NCBI GenBank assembly: GCA_902762325.1
Contig: CACWNV010000027.1
Location: forward strand, 1-35,230
Source: an uncultured Prevotellaceae bacterium
Lineage (GTDB): Bacteria; Bacteroidota; Bacteroidia; Bacteroidales; Bacteroidaceae
Length of the DNA stretch: 35,230 nucleotides
Direction of reading: 5' to 3'
Part shown: one piece after another, positions 17,832 to 25,151 of the stretch
Layout: every line of letters starts with the position of its first letter
How positions within the stretch are numbered: position 1 is the first letter of the stretch
Translations under genes and position numbers: made by a program
Notes under the pieces: generated by a model
What the model saw: the letters and a program-made list of their open reading frames with translations, nothing else
Databases searched by the model: none
What the model was told of the DNA's origin: nothing

Positions 17832-17901
17832 TTTAATATATTATTTACGTTTACTAGTTTGATCGATTAACAGATTATTCCAAAAGATATTATTATATCC
17901 A

Positions 17902-17909
17902 CAAATATA
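17902..17909 (-). promoter_or_regulatory. -7 box (TATATTTG) for the GH128-like gene
   Basis: A TAnnTTTG match lies about 70 nt before the ATG, in the 117-nt gap downstream of the helicase gene. No clear -33 element is visible; the surrounding A/T-rich sequence makes chance matches possible. Confidence 0.4.
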
Positions 17910-17948
17910 CGAATAAAAAACGACTGGGATATAGCCATCTCCCTATTA

Positions 17949-19349
17949 TTAAGAATTATTAAGAACCTGAATTGAAGGCCAGTTGACAAGAAATAACTTC
18001 TCTGTAGCCCTGGTAAAAGCTGTATAAAGCCAATGGATGTAGTCAGGACGAACCATATCGTCTGTCATGTAGCCCTGATCAATATAAACATGTGCCCACT
18101 GTCCTCCCTGTGCTTTATGACATGTTATGGCATAAGCATATTTCACTTGGAGGGCATTATAATAGACATCTTCTTTTATGCGTTTCATCCTTTCTATTTT
18201 TGAAGGAATATCGGAATAGTCCTCCATCACCTGACAGAACAGCTCATCTTGCTGTTCACGGGTCAGAGCGGGAGCCTCAGACATTAATGTATTCAACAGA
18301 AGCGTTACGGTCAGTTCGCTCTCATCATAATCGGGCAAAGACAAAGTGACATCTGCAAACCTGAAGCCATATAACTCACGGACATTACGCACTCGTTGTA
18401 CGACAGCACGGTCGCCATTGGCAATAAAAGATATCCCCAGCTTTTCTTTTTCTACCCAATAATAGTTGTTTTTCACCACCATCAGCATATCACCACTAGT
18501 GAGCTCTTCCTCTCGCTCCAGTATGGTGTTTCTGATTCCTATATTATAGATGTTTGCACGTTTATTACTACGGGTCACAACCATCGTTTCATCCATCCCC
18601 ACCTCACTATAGCTTGAAGCCAATGTCTCAATCAGCTCATTTCCACTGACCATCTGAATATCTGCAAAACCTGAGAAACGGATCTGAGGAAGTCCTGTAA
18701 CTGAAGCACGTATGCGAGTAGCATTATATAAGATACCGCTGCTCTGACTCTGTCTCAGAACCTCGTTAAGATCTGCTTCATAGACTTTAAGCCCGTAGCC
18801 ACGAAGACAGGAGCCATTGAGTGCCGGCGACTCTTCTTCTCCCACAGGAGGCAGCTGAGCCTGGTCTCCAACAAGCATCAATCTACAATTCTGACCGTTA
18901 TACACATAATGAATAAGATCATCAAACAGACATCCACTGCCAAAGACACTGTCGGCATATCCGTTATTGGCTATCATAGAGGCCTCATCAACTATGAATA
19001 GTGTATCCTTATGCAGATTGTCATTGAGATTAAAGTCGCCAACAAGTGACTTCTGGCGATAGATTTTGCGATGAATAGTGAACGCGGCATGTCCGCTATT
19101 CAGGGAAAAAACTTTTGCAGCTCGCCCGGTAGGAGCCATCAGCACAACCTTCACACCCATCTTCACCATTATCCTTACCATACCGGATGCAAGTGTTGTC
19201 TTTCCCGTTCCGGCTGAGCCTCGCAGAATCATTGCCGTCTGATTATCGACATCACTCATGAAATCGACAAACACACGTAATGCTTCCAACTGTTCTGAAG
19301 TGGGGGGAAAACCAATGCTTTCCTGCATCAATGTCTGTATCTTGTCCAT
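17949..19349 (-). CDS. RecD-like ATP-dependent helicase / AAA family ATPase
   Basis: This 466-residue superfamily 1 helicase-like protein has Walker A GSAGTGKTT (about 44-52), MAPTGRAAKV, Walker B FIVDEAS (about 118-124), and LMLVGDQAQLPPVG. Near the C-terminus AITCHKAQGGQW and WLYTAFTRATEKLFLV form the UvrD_C_2-type motor half. It lacks the long N-terminal regions of full RecD2 and RecD. The frame is open back to a TTG at 19466, but a -33/-7 promoter (19373-19403) lies inside that extension. The start must therefore be downstream, either MDKIQ at 19349 (chosen) or ATG at 19367/19364. A role in DNA repair or recombination is inferred from the family. Confidence 0.85.
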   Translation of the reverse strand: MDKIQTLMQESIGFPPTSEQLEALRVFVDFMSDVDNQTAMILRGSAGTGKTTLASGMVRIMVKMGVKVVLMAPTGRAAKVFSLNSGHAAFTIHRKIYRQKSLVGDFNLNDNLHKDTLFIVDEASMIANNGYADSVFGSGCLFDDLIHYVYNGQNCRLMLVGDQAQLPPVGEEESPALNGSCLRGYGLKVYEADLNEVLRQSQSSGILYNATRIRASVTGLPQIRFSGFADIQMVSGNELIETLASSYSEVGMDETMVVTRSNKRANIYNIGIRNTILEREEELTSGDMLMVVKNNYYWVEKEKLGISFIANGDRAVVQRVRNVRELYGFRFADVTLSLPDYDESELTVTLLLNTLMSEAPALTREQQDELFCQVMEDYSDIPSKIERMKRIKEDVYYNALQVKYAYAITCHKAQGGQWAHVYIDQGYMTDDMVRPDYIHWLYTAFTRATEKLFLVNWPSIQVLNNS

Positions 19350-19372
19350 TGTGGATAAACGCATCATAACTG

Positions 19373-19403
19373 CAAAGGTAGGGCATTTTCCAAAACAGAC
19401 AAA
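19373..19403 (-). promoter_or_regulatory. Promoter of the RecD-like helicase gene (TTTG-N19-TACCTTTG)
   Basis: The -7 box TACCTTTG (19380 to 19373) and the -33 TTTG (19403 to 19400) are separated by 19 nt, a good Bacteroidota sigma-ABfr-type arrangement. Its position rules out the longer upstream start. Confidence 0.65.
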
Positions 19404-19455
19404 GTTTTTCTGATATTTTTCACATGGGCAGTCTCGCTGTATCAATAAAATTCCG

Positions 19456-19463
19456 TACCTTTG
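19456..19463 (+). promoter_or_regulatory. -7 box (TACCTTTG) of the microprotein-DUF3822-rsmD transcript
   Basis: A perfect TAnnTTTG match lies 37 nt before the ATG of the 30-residue ORF, diverging from the helicase promoter. A convincing -33 element was not seen. Confidence 0.5.
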
Positions 19464-19500
19464 CAAATGAAATAGAATTCAACGGTTAACAAGTAGTCTC

Positions 19501-19593
19501 ATGAAACCGAGAATCAATCATAACTTTTGGCTCATTTTATGCATACTGTTATTAGCGGTATTATGCTATCTGAGCATTAAGATTACCAATTAG
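19501..19593 (+). CDS. 30-residue single-pass membrane microprotein
   Basis: A short ORF reads MKPRINHNFWLILCILLLAV and continues through LCYLSIKITN to a TAG. It has a basic, polar N-terminus, one hydrophobic helix (about residues 9-25) and a short polar tail, so it would sit in the inner membrane with the N-terminus inside. It is the first ORF after the -7 box at 19456 and ends 12 nt before the DUF3822-type gene, so it fits an operon leader position. No family is recognised. A regulatory leader peptide or a chance ORF are the alternatives. Confidence 0.5.
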   Translation: MKPRINHNFWLILCILLLAVLCYLSIKITN

Positions 19594-19605
19594 CAACTGC
19601 CAATT

Positions 19606-20445
19606 ATGCCTAACGACCAACTAAACACATCATCACCCGTCAGACAGCGTGTACGACTGATTATTCGAATCAGCCAGAATGCCCTCTCGTTTTCAGTGGG
19701 CGACCCTACTGCTCCACTACAAGTGGACTATGAACCCTACCCTGTCAGAAACGGGATATCCATCGCTGCCAACCTCCGTGAAGCATTCAAGCAAAGTGAG
19801 TTGTTGAACAAAAAGTATAATCGGGCACTCGTACTGATTGATTCTCCTGTTCTGCTGGTTCCCATCTCAGAATTCGACGAGAGCGAGAAAGAGACCATCT
19901 ATCATCATACTTTCAGCGGGATGGAGGGAAATGCAATACTTCAGCAGATTCTGCCCGACCAGAATGCAGTGGCGCTTTTCTCCATCAACAAAGATTTGAA
20001 GACCGTCATTGAAGACCATTTCGACAACATACGGTTTATCCATCTCGTACAACCTGTCTGGAATTATTTGCAGTTGCATAGTTTCAATGGTGTACGTCAA
20101 AAGCTGTACTGCTATTTCCACGATAAAAAGCTGGAAGTATTTACTTTTGAAAAGAAACGTTTCCGCTTCTGCAATAGTTTTGACGCCGACCATTCTCATG
20201 ATGCGGTCTATTATATATTATATGTATGGAAACAACTGGGACTCGATGTTCAGCATGATGAAATCTATCTGGTCGGAGAGATTCCAGAAATAGAATGGAT
20301 GACTGAGGCTCTTCATCACTATGTCAAAAAAGTCTTTAAGTTGAACAACAGATTCTCAGAACTCCAAATAAACAAGATAGCATCTAATCCACTGACAGTG
20401 AATATGCCATTCGACATCCAAACACTTTACATCAACGAGAAATGA
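19606..20445 (+). CDS. DUF3822-type protein, function unknown
   Basis: This 279-residue soluble protein has no signal peptide. It sits directly before rsmD with a 4-nt ATGA overlap, the arrangement known for DUF3822 in many Bacteroidota. Recognisable stretches are the N-terminal RLIIRISQNALSFSVGD, ALVLIDSPVLLVPISEF, AVALFSINKDLKTVIEDHF, RQKLYCYFHDKKLEVFTFE and DAVYYILYVWKQLGLD. Alternating beta-strand patterns with ISQNALSFS at the start recall actin-like/PilM-type folds, but I see no nucleotide-binding motif. The family assignment rests on context and general resemblance. Tight coupling with a 16S rRNA methylase suggests co-regulation rather than a proven shared role. Confidence 0.7.
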   Translation: MPNDQLNTSSPVRQRVRLIIRISQNALSFSVGDPTAPLQVDYEPYPVRNGISIAANLREAFKQSELLNKKYNRALVLIDSPVLLVPISEFDESEKETIYHHTFSGMEGNAILQQILPDQNAVALFSINKDLKTVIEDHFDNIRFIHLVQPVWNYLQLHSFNGVRQKLYCYFHDKKLEVFTFEKKRFRFCNSFDADHSHDAVYYILYVWKQLGLDVQHDEIYLVGEIPEIEWMTEALHHYVKKVFKLNNRFSELQINKIASNPLTVNMPFDIQTLYINEK

Positions 20446-20978
20446 GGGTTATAACAGGTATCTATAAAGGAAGGCATTTCGACATTCCACGCACATTCAA
20501 GGCACGTCCGACAACAGATTTTGCCAAAGAGAACATCTTTAATGTACTCAACGGATACATAGACTTTGAAGGGGCTTTGGCTTTGGATCTCTTTGCCGGA
20601 ACTGGTAGTATCACTCTTGAGATGTTGTCGCGAGGATGCCGACAGGTAGTCAGTATTGAAGCCGACCGTGATCACTATGCCTTCATCAAACAATGTCTGA
20701 AGAAGATTAATGACACAAATGGGGTTGTCATAAGAGGTGATGTTTTCAAATTCGTCAAGTCATCCAGACAGCAATTCGACCTAATCTTTGCCGATCCGCC
20801 CTATACATTACCTGAACTTCCCACTATTCCCGACCTGATATTTGAGAATCAGCTTCTTGCTCCTGAAGGTATTTTCGTATTCGAACACGGAAAGCAGTAT
20901 GACTTCTCACAACATCCGAATTTCAAGGAGCATCGCAGATATGGGAGTGTAAACTTTAGTCTCTTCTGCAACATTTGA
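20442..20978 (+). CDS. rsmD: 16S rRNA (guanine(966)-N2)-methyltransferase RsmD
   Basis: RsmD methylates G966 of 16S rRNA using S-adenosylmethionine. The protein is 178 residues, the usual size. Family hallmarks are the start MRVITGIYKGRHFDIP, ARPTTDFAKENIFNVL, the SAM-binding LDLFAGTGS (about 48-56), VSIEADRDH, and the catalytic DPPY (118-121). It overlaps the DUF3822-type gene by 4 nt. The next gene, cls, is convergent, and a small hairpin lies between them. Confidence 0.94.
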   Translation: MRVITGIYKGRHFDIPRTFKARPTTDFAKENIFNVLNGYIDFEGALALDLFAGTGSITLEMLSRGCRQVVSIEADRDHYAFIKQCLKKINDTNGVVIRGDVFKFVKSSRQQFDLIFADPPYTLPELPTIPDLIFENQLLAPEGIFVFEHGKQYDFSQHPNFKEHRRYGSVNFSLFCNI

Positions 20979-21007
20979 CACTTGGGCAATATTGTCTTAG
21001 CTCACAC

Positions 21008-21022
21008 CTTTGGTTCCCAAAG
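21008..21022. terminator. Hairpin between rsmD and cls
   Basis: CTTTGG-TTC-CCAAAG gives a perfect 6-bp stem with a 3-nt loop in the 48-nt gap between convergent genes. There is no T-run on either strand, so it is a weak or factor-assisted terminator at best. Confidence 0.35.
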
Positions 21023-21026
21023 AAAG

Positions 21027-22451
21027 CTATAACAGAGGAGCAAGCAGACGAATCAGCGATTCCCACAGACGAACCATGAAAGGCCGGCGGTCAACACGCA
21101 ACTGGCCATTCATCAGCACACTGTTTGCCAGGTCATCCAGAAAGACCTGTTTCATTCGTAATGCCATCTGTTCATCATAAAAGAAGATGTTCGACTCAAA
21201 GTTATTCTCGAAGCTTCTGAAATCCACATTTGTACTGCCACATGTACATAAAGAATCATCGCAGATTAAAAGCTTACTATGATTGAATCCAGGTTTATAA
21301 AAATACACCTTAATGCCTGATTTGATGGTCTCCGTCATATAGGAATGGGAAGCCCATTTTGCCAGACGTGTGTCAGGATGCATCGGTACGAGCAACCGTA
21401 CATCTACCCCAGCCAAAGCAGCTGTACGCATAGCAAAAAGAACTGGTTCCGTTGGCAGGAAATAGGGTGTTTCTATAAACACATACTTTCGGGCTTCAAG
21501 AAGAATACGCACGTATCCTTGCATAATATCTGGCCATTCAGCAATAGGACTGCTGGTGACAACCTGTGCGATGCAAGAATTTGTTTGAGTTGGCTCTATT
21601 ATCGGATAATACTTTTGTCCTCCTATCAATGAGCGATCGACAAAGTACCAGTCGACAAGAAAAGCTTTCTGCAGTCCATACACTCCACGCCCCTTTATCC
21701 GCAGATGGGTATCGCGCCATGTCTGTTTAGCTGTACCTTTCACGTACCGGTAAGCGATATTCATTCCACCGATAAAACCAACCTTCCCGTCAATGACACA
21801 TATCTTACGGTGATTACGATAGTTTACCTTACTTGTGAAAACTGGGAAATGAACTGGCATGAAGGCATGCACATCTATACCTGCATCACGCATGTGTTCA
21901 AAAAAGGCTTTTTTCACTCGCCAGCAGCCCACATCATCATAGATTAACCTCACTTCTATACCCTGACGTGCCTTATCCATTAATGCGTCTGCCACCAGAC
22001 GACCAACAGGATCATCTTCTATAATATAACTAATAAGGTGTATATGATGCTTGGCCTGCCCGATTTCATATAACAAGACTGACAGGAACGAGTATCCGTC
22101 AGTAAAGAGATCCACGTCATTGTCAGTATAAGGAAATGCCCAGTTCTGCTCGGCAAACAGACGAACCAGCACCTTATGCTGTTCAGGTATCTGCAGATTA
22201 CGCTGCTCCACATACCCTGCCATCGACCGTTTGCTTATCTGGTCAAGACTATGCTGGCTGATATAGCGCTCCTTACGTGTGTTCTGCCCAAAGAAGAAAT
22301 AAATGATAATACCAATGAAGGGGATGAATAACAACACCAACAGCCATGCCATTGTCTTTGTCGGTTGTCGATTGTCCATAAGGACTTTCACCATTGTCAG
22401 GATGACAATGGCGATATAGACAATCAGCAAAATCCAATGAACATATATCAT
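21027..22451 (-). CDS. cls: Cardiolipin synthase (phospholipase D type)
   Basis: Cls joins two phosphatidylglycerol molecules (or a related pair) to make cardiolipin in the inner membrane. The protein is 474 residues with two N-terminal transmembrane helices (about 4-22 and 34-54; the second ends in IIIYFFFGQN, typical of the PLDc_N region). Both HKD motifs are intact: H214-K216-D221 in NHRKICVID and H390-K392-D397 in NHSKLLICD, each followed by the usual GG.N or GSTN element. It starts 19 nt after queE and is the last gene of the minus-strand queD-queE-cls group. No separate promoter box was noticed. Confidence 0.93.
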   Translation of the reverse strand: MIYVHWILLIVYIAIVILTMVKVLMDNRQPTKTMAWLLVLLFIPFIGIIIYFFFGQNTRKERYISQHSLDQISKRSMAGYVEQRNLQIPEQHKVLVRLFAEQNWAFPYTDNDVDLFTDGYSFLSVLLYEIGQAKHHIHLISYIIEDDPVGRLVADALMDKARQGIEVRLIYDDVGCWRVKKAFFEHMRDAGIDVHAFMPVHFPVFTSKVNYRNHRKICVIDGKVGFIGGMNIAYRYVKGTAKQTWRDTHLRIKGRGVYGLQKAFLVDWYFVDRSLIGGQKYYPIIEPTQTNSCIAQVVTSSPIAEWPDIMQGYVRILLEARKYVFIETPYFLPTEPVLFAMRTAALAGVDVRLLVPMHPDTRLAKWASHSYMTETIKSGIKVYFYKPGFNHSKLLICDDSLCTCGSTNVDFRSFENNFESNIFFYDEQMALRMKQVFLDDLANSVLMNGQLRVDRRPFMVRLWESLIRLLAPLL

Positions 22452-22470
22452 AACTTATCATTTATCATTG

Positions 22471-23037
22471 TCAAGGGAAACCAACAAGCTTATGTGTCTG
22501 CAATGACAATCTCCATTTCGGATGTTGTTTTATGTATTCCACGCATGTCTCTATTATTTGCCGGTTCTTTACGGCATCACCTGTATCACAGGGTTGAAGG
22601 TAGTAATACTCTGCCTTTATACCAAAATCATTTACTGATTCTTCTCCCGTGAAAATACACTTCAGCTCATCACAGGAAGTGACAACAGGATGTTCCTTCG
22701 GTGAAACTGTCACCCAGTCGATGTTTGAGGGTGGAACACGAGTCCCATTCGTCTCAATGGCCACTTCAACACCTTGGTGATGAAGGCTGTCAACAAGTGA
22801 GGAAGTCAACTGCAAGGTCGGCTCTCCTCCCGTCAAGACAACGAATCGGGCAGGAAACGACATCACTGCATCGACAATATCCTCTTCACTCATTTCGCGA
22901 TAAGACGAAAAATCTGTATCGCAGAAGGAGCATTGAAGGTTACACCCCGCAAAACGTACAAACACAACAGCACGTCCTACGTTGCGTCCTTCTCCTTGAA
23001 GTGAGTAGAATATCTCGTTGATTCTATACCTTGCCAT
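22471..23037 (-). CDS. queE: 7-carboxy-7-deazaguanine synthase QueE
   Basis: QueE is a radical SAM enzyme that contracts 6-carboxytetrahydropterin to 7-carboxy-7-deazaguanine on the way to queuosine in tRNA. The 188-residue protein has FYSLQGEGRNVGR, the cluster-binding CNLQCSFC (Cys32, Cys36, Cys39), FVVLTGGEPTLQ and EVAIETNGTR. Two further segments fit the family: VTVSPKEHPV and KWRLSLQTHKLVG at the C-terminus. It follows queD by 14 nt, so two consecutive pathway steps are co-transcribed. queC and queF are not in the window. Confidence 0.95.
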   Translation of the reverse strand: MARYRINEIFYSLQGEGRNVGRAVVFVRFAGCNLQCSFCDTDFSSYREMSEEDIVDAVMSFPARFVVLTGGEPTLQLTSSLVDSLHHQGVEVAIETNGTRVPPSNIDWVTVSPKEHPVVTSCDELKCIFTGEESVNDFGIKAEYYYLQPCDTGDAVKNRQIIETCVEYIKQHPKWRLSLQTHKLVGFP

Positions 23038-23051
23038 CCTCCTAAAAGCTA

Positions 23052-23387
23052 TCAGTCATCCACTTCAAAGATAGCAATATTGCCTTCACTCTCCTGTACC
23101 TTTGCCTTATAACACTGAGGAATCTGTTCCGTTATCCAACGTGCAATATTCTCTGCTGTGGGATTAAACGGCAGAATCTCATTTAGGTTCTGATGATCCA
23201 GTACTTTCTTCACTTTTCTTTTCACTTCCGTGAAATCCACAATCATACCATCAGCATTCAGTTCACGCGAACGACAGTAAACTGTCACTATCCAATTATG
23301 ACCATGCAGACGAGTGCACTTGCTTTCGTAAGAAAGCGTCAGACTGTGACTGGCTGATATTTCAAATGTTTTTTCTATATAATACAT
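23052..23387 (-). CDS. queD: 6-carboxytetrahydropterin synthase QueD
   Basis: QueD converts dihydroneopterin triphosphate to 6-carboxytetrahydropterin, the substrate of QueE. The protein is 111 residues, within the family's range. The zinc ligands His14, His28 and His30 (SASHSL, RLHGHNW) and the catalytic Cys24 (SKCTRLHGH) are present, as are MIVDFTEVK and LDHQNLNE. It starts 5 nt after the stop of the preceding 570-residue membrane protein, so it belongs to that operon. Confidence 0.95.
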   Translation of the reverse strand: MYYIEKTFEISASHSLTLSYESKCTRLHGHNWIVTVYCRSRELNADGMIVDFTEVKRKVKKVLDHQNLNEILPFNPTAENIARWITEQIPQCYKAKVQESEGNIAIFEVDD

Positions 23388-23392
23388 ATTCT

Positions 23393-25105
23393 CTAATCTT
23401 CGTTTTTACTTCTCTGCATCTTTGCAAGCATCTTCACGGCAAAATCATTATTGGCTGGTTCTTCCAGCATGCTCCAAAGTATCTCACGGGCTTCTGAGAA
23501 ATGATTCTGATTGACAAGAACAGATACTTTTCGGCGCTTGAGGAAGTCGAGAAAGTCTTTTTCCTCTTCACCCATCTCTACGCCTTCCTCACCATTATTC
23601 GTTCTGTCAAGTAACAACAAAAGGCCGTCGATAAATTCCATTGCCCGAAAATCATGACTGTTGACCAGACAGTTCACATAGACCTTAGTAAACGAAATAC
23701 GATGAAGGGGCAGCAGCATCTCAAGATAATAATTTGCCTGCTTATACAATCCCAGTTCCGTATAACTGAAACCAAGGAGATAACACACTTTGAAGAAATC
23801 TTCACGGGCATCCTTTCCTTTTGTCAGGATATCCTTCGACATCTCCGTAAATGCATTCTCCAACAGCTGTACACTCTCCATGAAGCGTTTCTGTTCGACA
23901 AGGACTTGCCCATAATAGAGGTTAAAGCCCACCTTTGCATCCGTACAATGACAGATAAGCTTCTGCTCGGCAGTTAAACTGCTTTCATCACCACGTCGGA
24001 AAATCTCCCTTGCTTCTTTCCACATATAGTGAAATTCATCCAGACGCTGTTTTGAAGAGTCCATATCGAAAGCCATCAGCATCGACACTGAAAGGGTATG
24101 GGTCCCATCGCTTCCCAATGGAATCATCGGTTGGGAAGACAACGGCACCAGTGTTGTCGTTACCCGGAAATACAAGGTATGCTCAGTACTGTTCTCCGGC
24201 TTCAGATGAATGGTGGCTATCCGCTCCTTGTCTTTTCGCTTTCCATCTTCAAATGCCACAACCAGCATGACCATATCCGCAGCAAAACAGTTCTCTTGGA
24301 AAAGAGGTGATGCAAAAGGAAATGCGCCTATTTCTTCCGAAGAATCATAAATCGTCGATTGTCCATCCTTAATTACAGTAAGACGCTTGAAGACCAGATC
24401 TGGAACAGATAGCAGTGTGGAGAGGAAAAAGCTTAGGGACATCATCTGGAATGGCTCCTGACGACAAGCACCGCCTTTCTTCTGCCCCATCAGTTCCTGT
24501 TCACGAACCAGGAACAGTTCCCTATTCCATTTTGCATTGTCTTTCTCAAAGTCACGCTGCTCAATACGAATGCTGTTGCGGTATAGCTCATCAAATCGCA
24601 AGTGATAAAAATTACGCAACTGAAACATATCTTTCATACATTCCTTTAACAGATCGGTCTCATGACTTTCCTGGATGGGCATCACGGCAATCTGATGTAT
24701 ATAAATGGCTCCTTTTTCTTGATTGATAGTATAGACAACCCGAGGAACCTTTCCGCCAACATTACATTGATTACAGATGTTGCGTACCATCTCAAGATTA
24801 TCAAGTTCCGTCTCATGGAAAAAGAGATACGATAATTCCAGAAAAAGAGAATGATCCCTAAGCAGGATTCGGAACAAACCGTTCTGATACTCATATTCTG
24901 CTATCTGCGAATCTTCCTTTATCGTCCATTTGCAGTTACAGTTCAGCTCCTTCAACGAGAAGCCTATGATTCTCTTCTGCTTCTCAACCGATAATTCATC
25001 CGCTTCCCCGTCTTTCGTCTTTATCAACGAACGACTGAAATACAGGATGACGACGACAACGGCCATCAGCAGCAAATAAACGATTATGTAGATAAGAGCA
25101 TTCAT
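23393..25105 (-). CDS. Membrane-anchored protein with TPR-like C-terminus, unknown function
   Basis: This 570-residue protein has a single N-terminal membrane helix (residues 4-24, IYIIVYLLLMAVVVVILYF) and then a long soluble part. The middle (about 60-340) is beta-rich and shows no motif I know. The C-terminal third (about 370-560) is helical and looks TPR-like (LFQVCYLLGFSYTELGLYKQANYYLE-type repeats, plus MESVQLLENAF). It leads the queD-queE-cls group and has its own promoter (25115-25145). The -7 box ends only 9 nt before the ATG, so the message would have almost no leader. Sequence gives no enzymatic hint; it may be restricted to Prevotella-like bacteria. Confidence 0.7.
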   Translation of the reverse strand: MNALIYIIVYLLLMAVVVVILYFSRSLIKTKDGEADELSVEKQKRIIGFSLKELNCNCKWTIKEDSQIAEYEYQNGLFRILLRDHSLFLELSYLFFHETELDNLEMVRNICNQCNVGGKVPRVVYTINQEKGAIYIHQIAVMPIQESHETDLLKECMKDMFQLRNFYHLRFDELYRNSIRIEQRDFEKDNAKWNRELFLVREQELMGQKKGGACRQEPFQMMSLSFFLSTLLSVPDLVFKRLTVIKDGQSTIYDSSEEIGAFPFASPLFQENCFAADMVMLVVAFEDGKRKDKERIATIHLKPENSTEHTLYFRVTTTLVPLSSQPMIPLGSDGTHTLSVSMLMAFDMDSSKQRLDEFHYMWKEAREIFRRGDESSLTAEQKLICHCTDAKVGFNLYYGQVLVEQKRFMESVQLLENAFTEMSKDILTKGKDAREDFFKVCYLLGFSYTELGLYKQANYYLEMLLPLHRISFTKVYVNCLVNSHDFRAMEFIDGLLLLLDRTNNGEEGVEMGEEEKDFLDFLKRRKVSVLVNQNHFSEAREILWSMLEEPANNDFAVKMLAKMQRSKNED

Positions 25106-25114
25106 TTCCGACTA

Positions 25115-25145
25115 CAAATATAACAATTATCCTTGTGTCAACAAA
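25115..25145 (-). promoter_or_regulatory. Promoter of the 570-residue membrane protein-queD-queE-cls operon (TTTG-N19-TATATTTG)
   Basis: The -7 TATATTTG (25122 to 25115) and the -33 TTTG (25145 to 25142) are 19 nt apart, in the short gap after dnaG. This is one of the two best-matched promoters in the window. Confidence 0.65.
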
Positions 25146-25151
25146 GAAAAA

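Noticed and set aside
19350-19466. N-terminal extension of the RecD-like helicase starting at TTG
   Set aside because: A -33/-7 promoter lies within it, and the added residues (cysteine-rich, no helicase likeness) are not family-like.
21008-21022. Strong intrinsic terminator between rsmD and cls
   Set aside because: The hairpin is real but lacks a T-run on both strands, so it is kept only as a low-confidence terminator.
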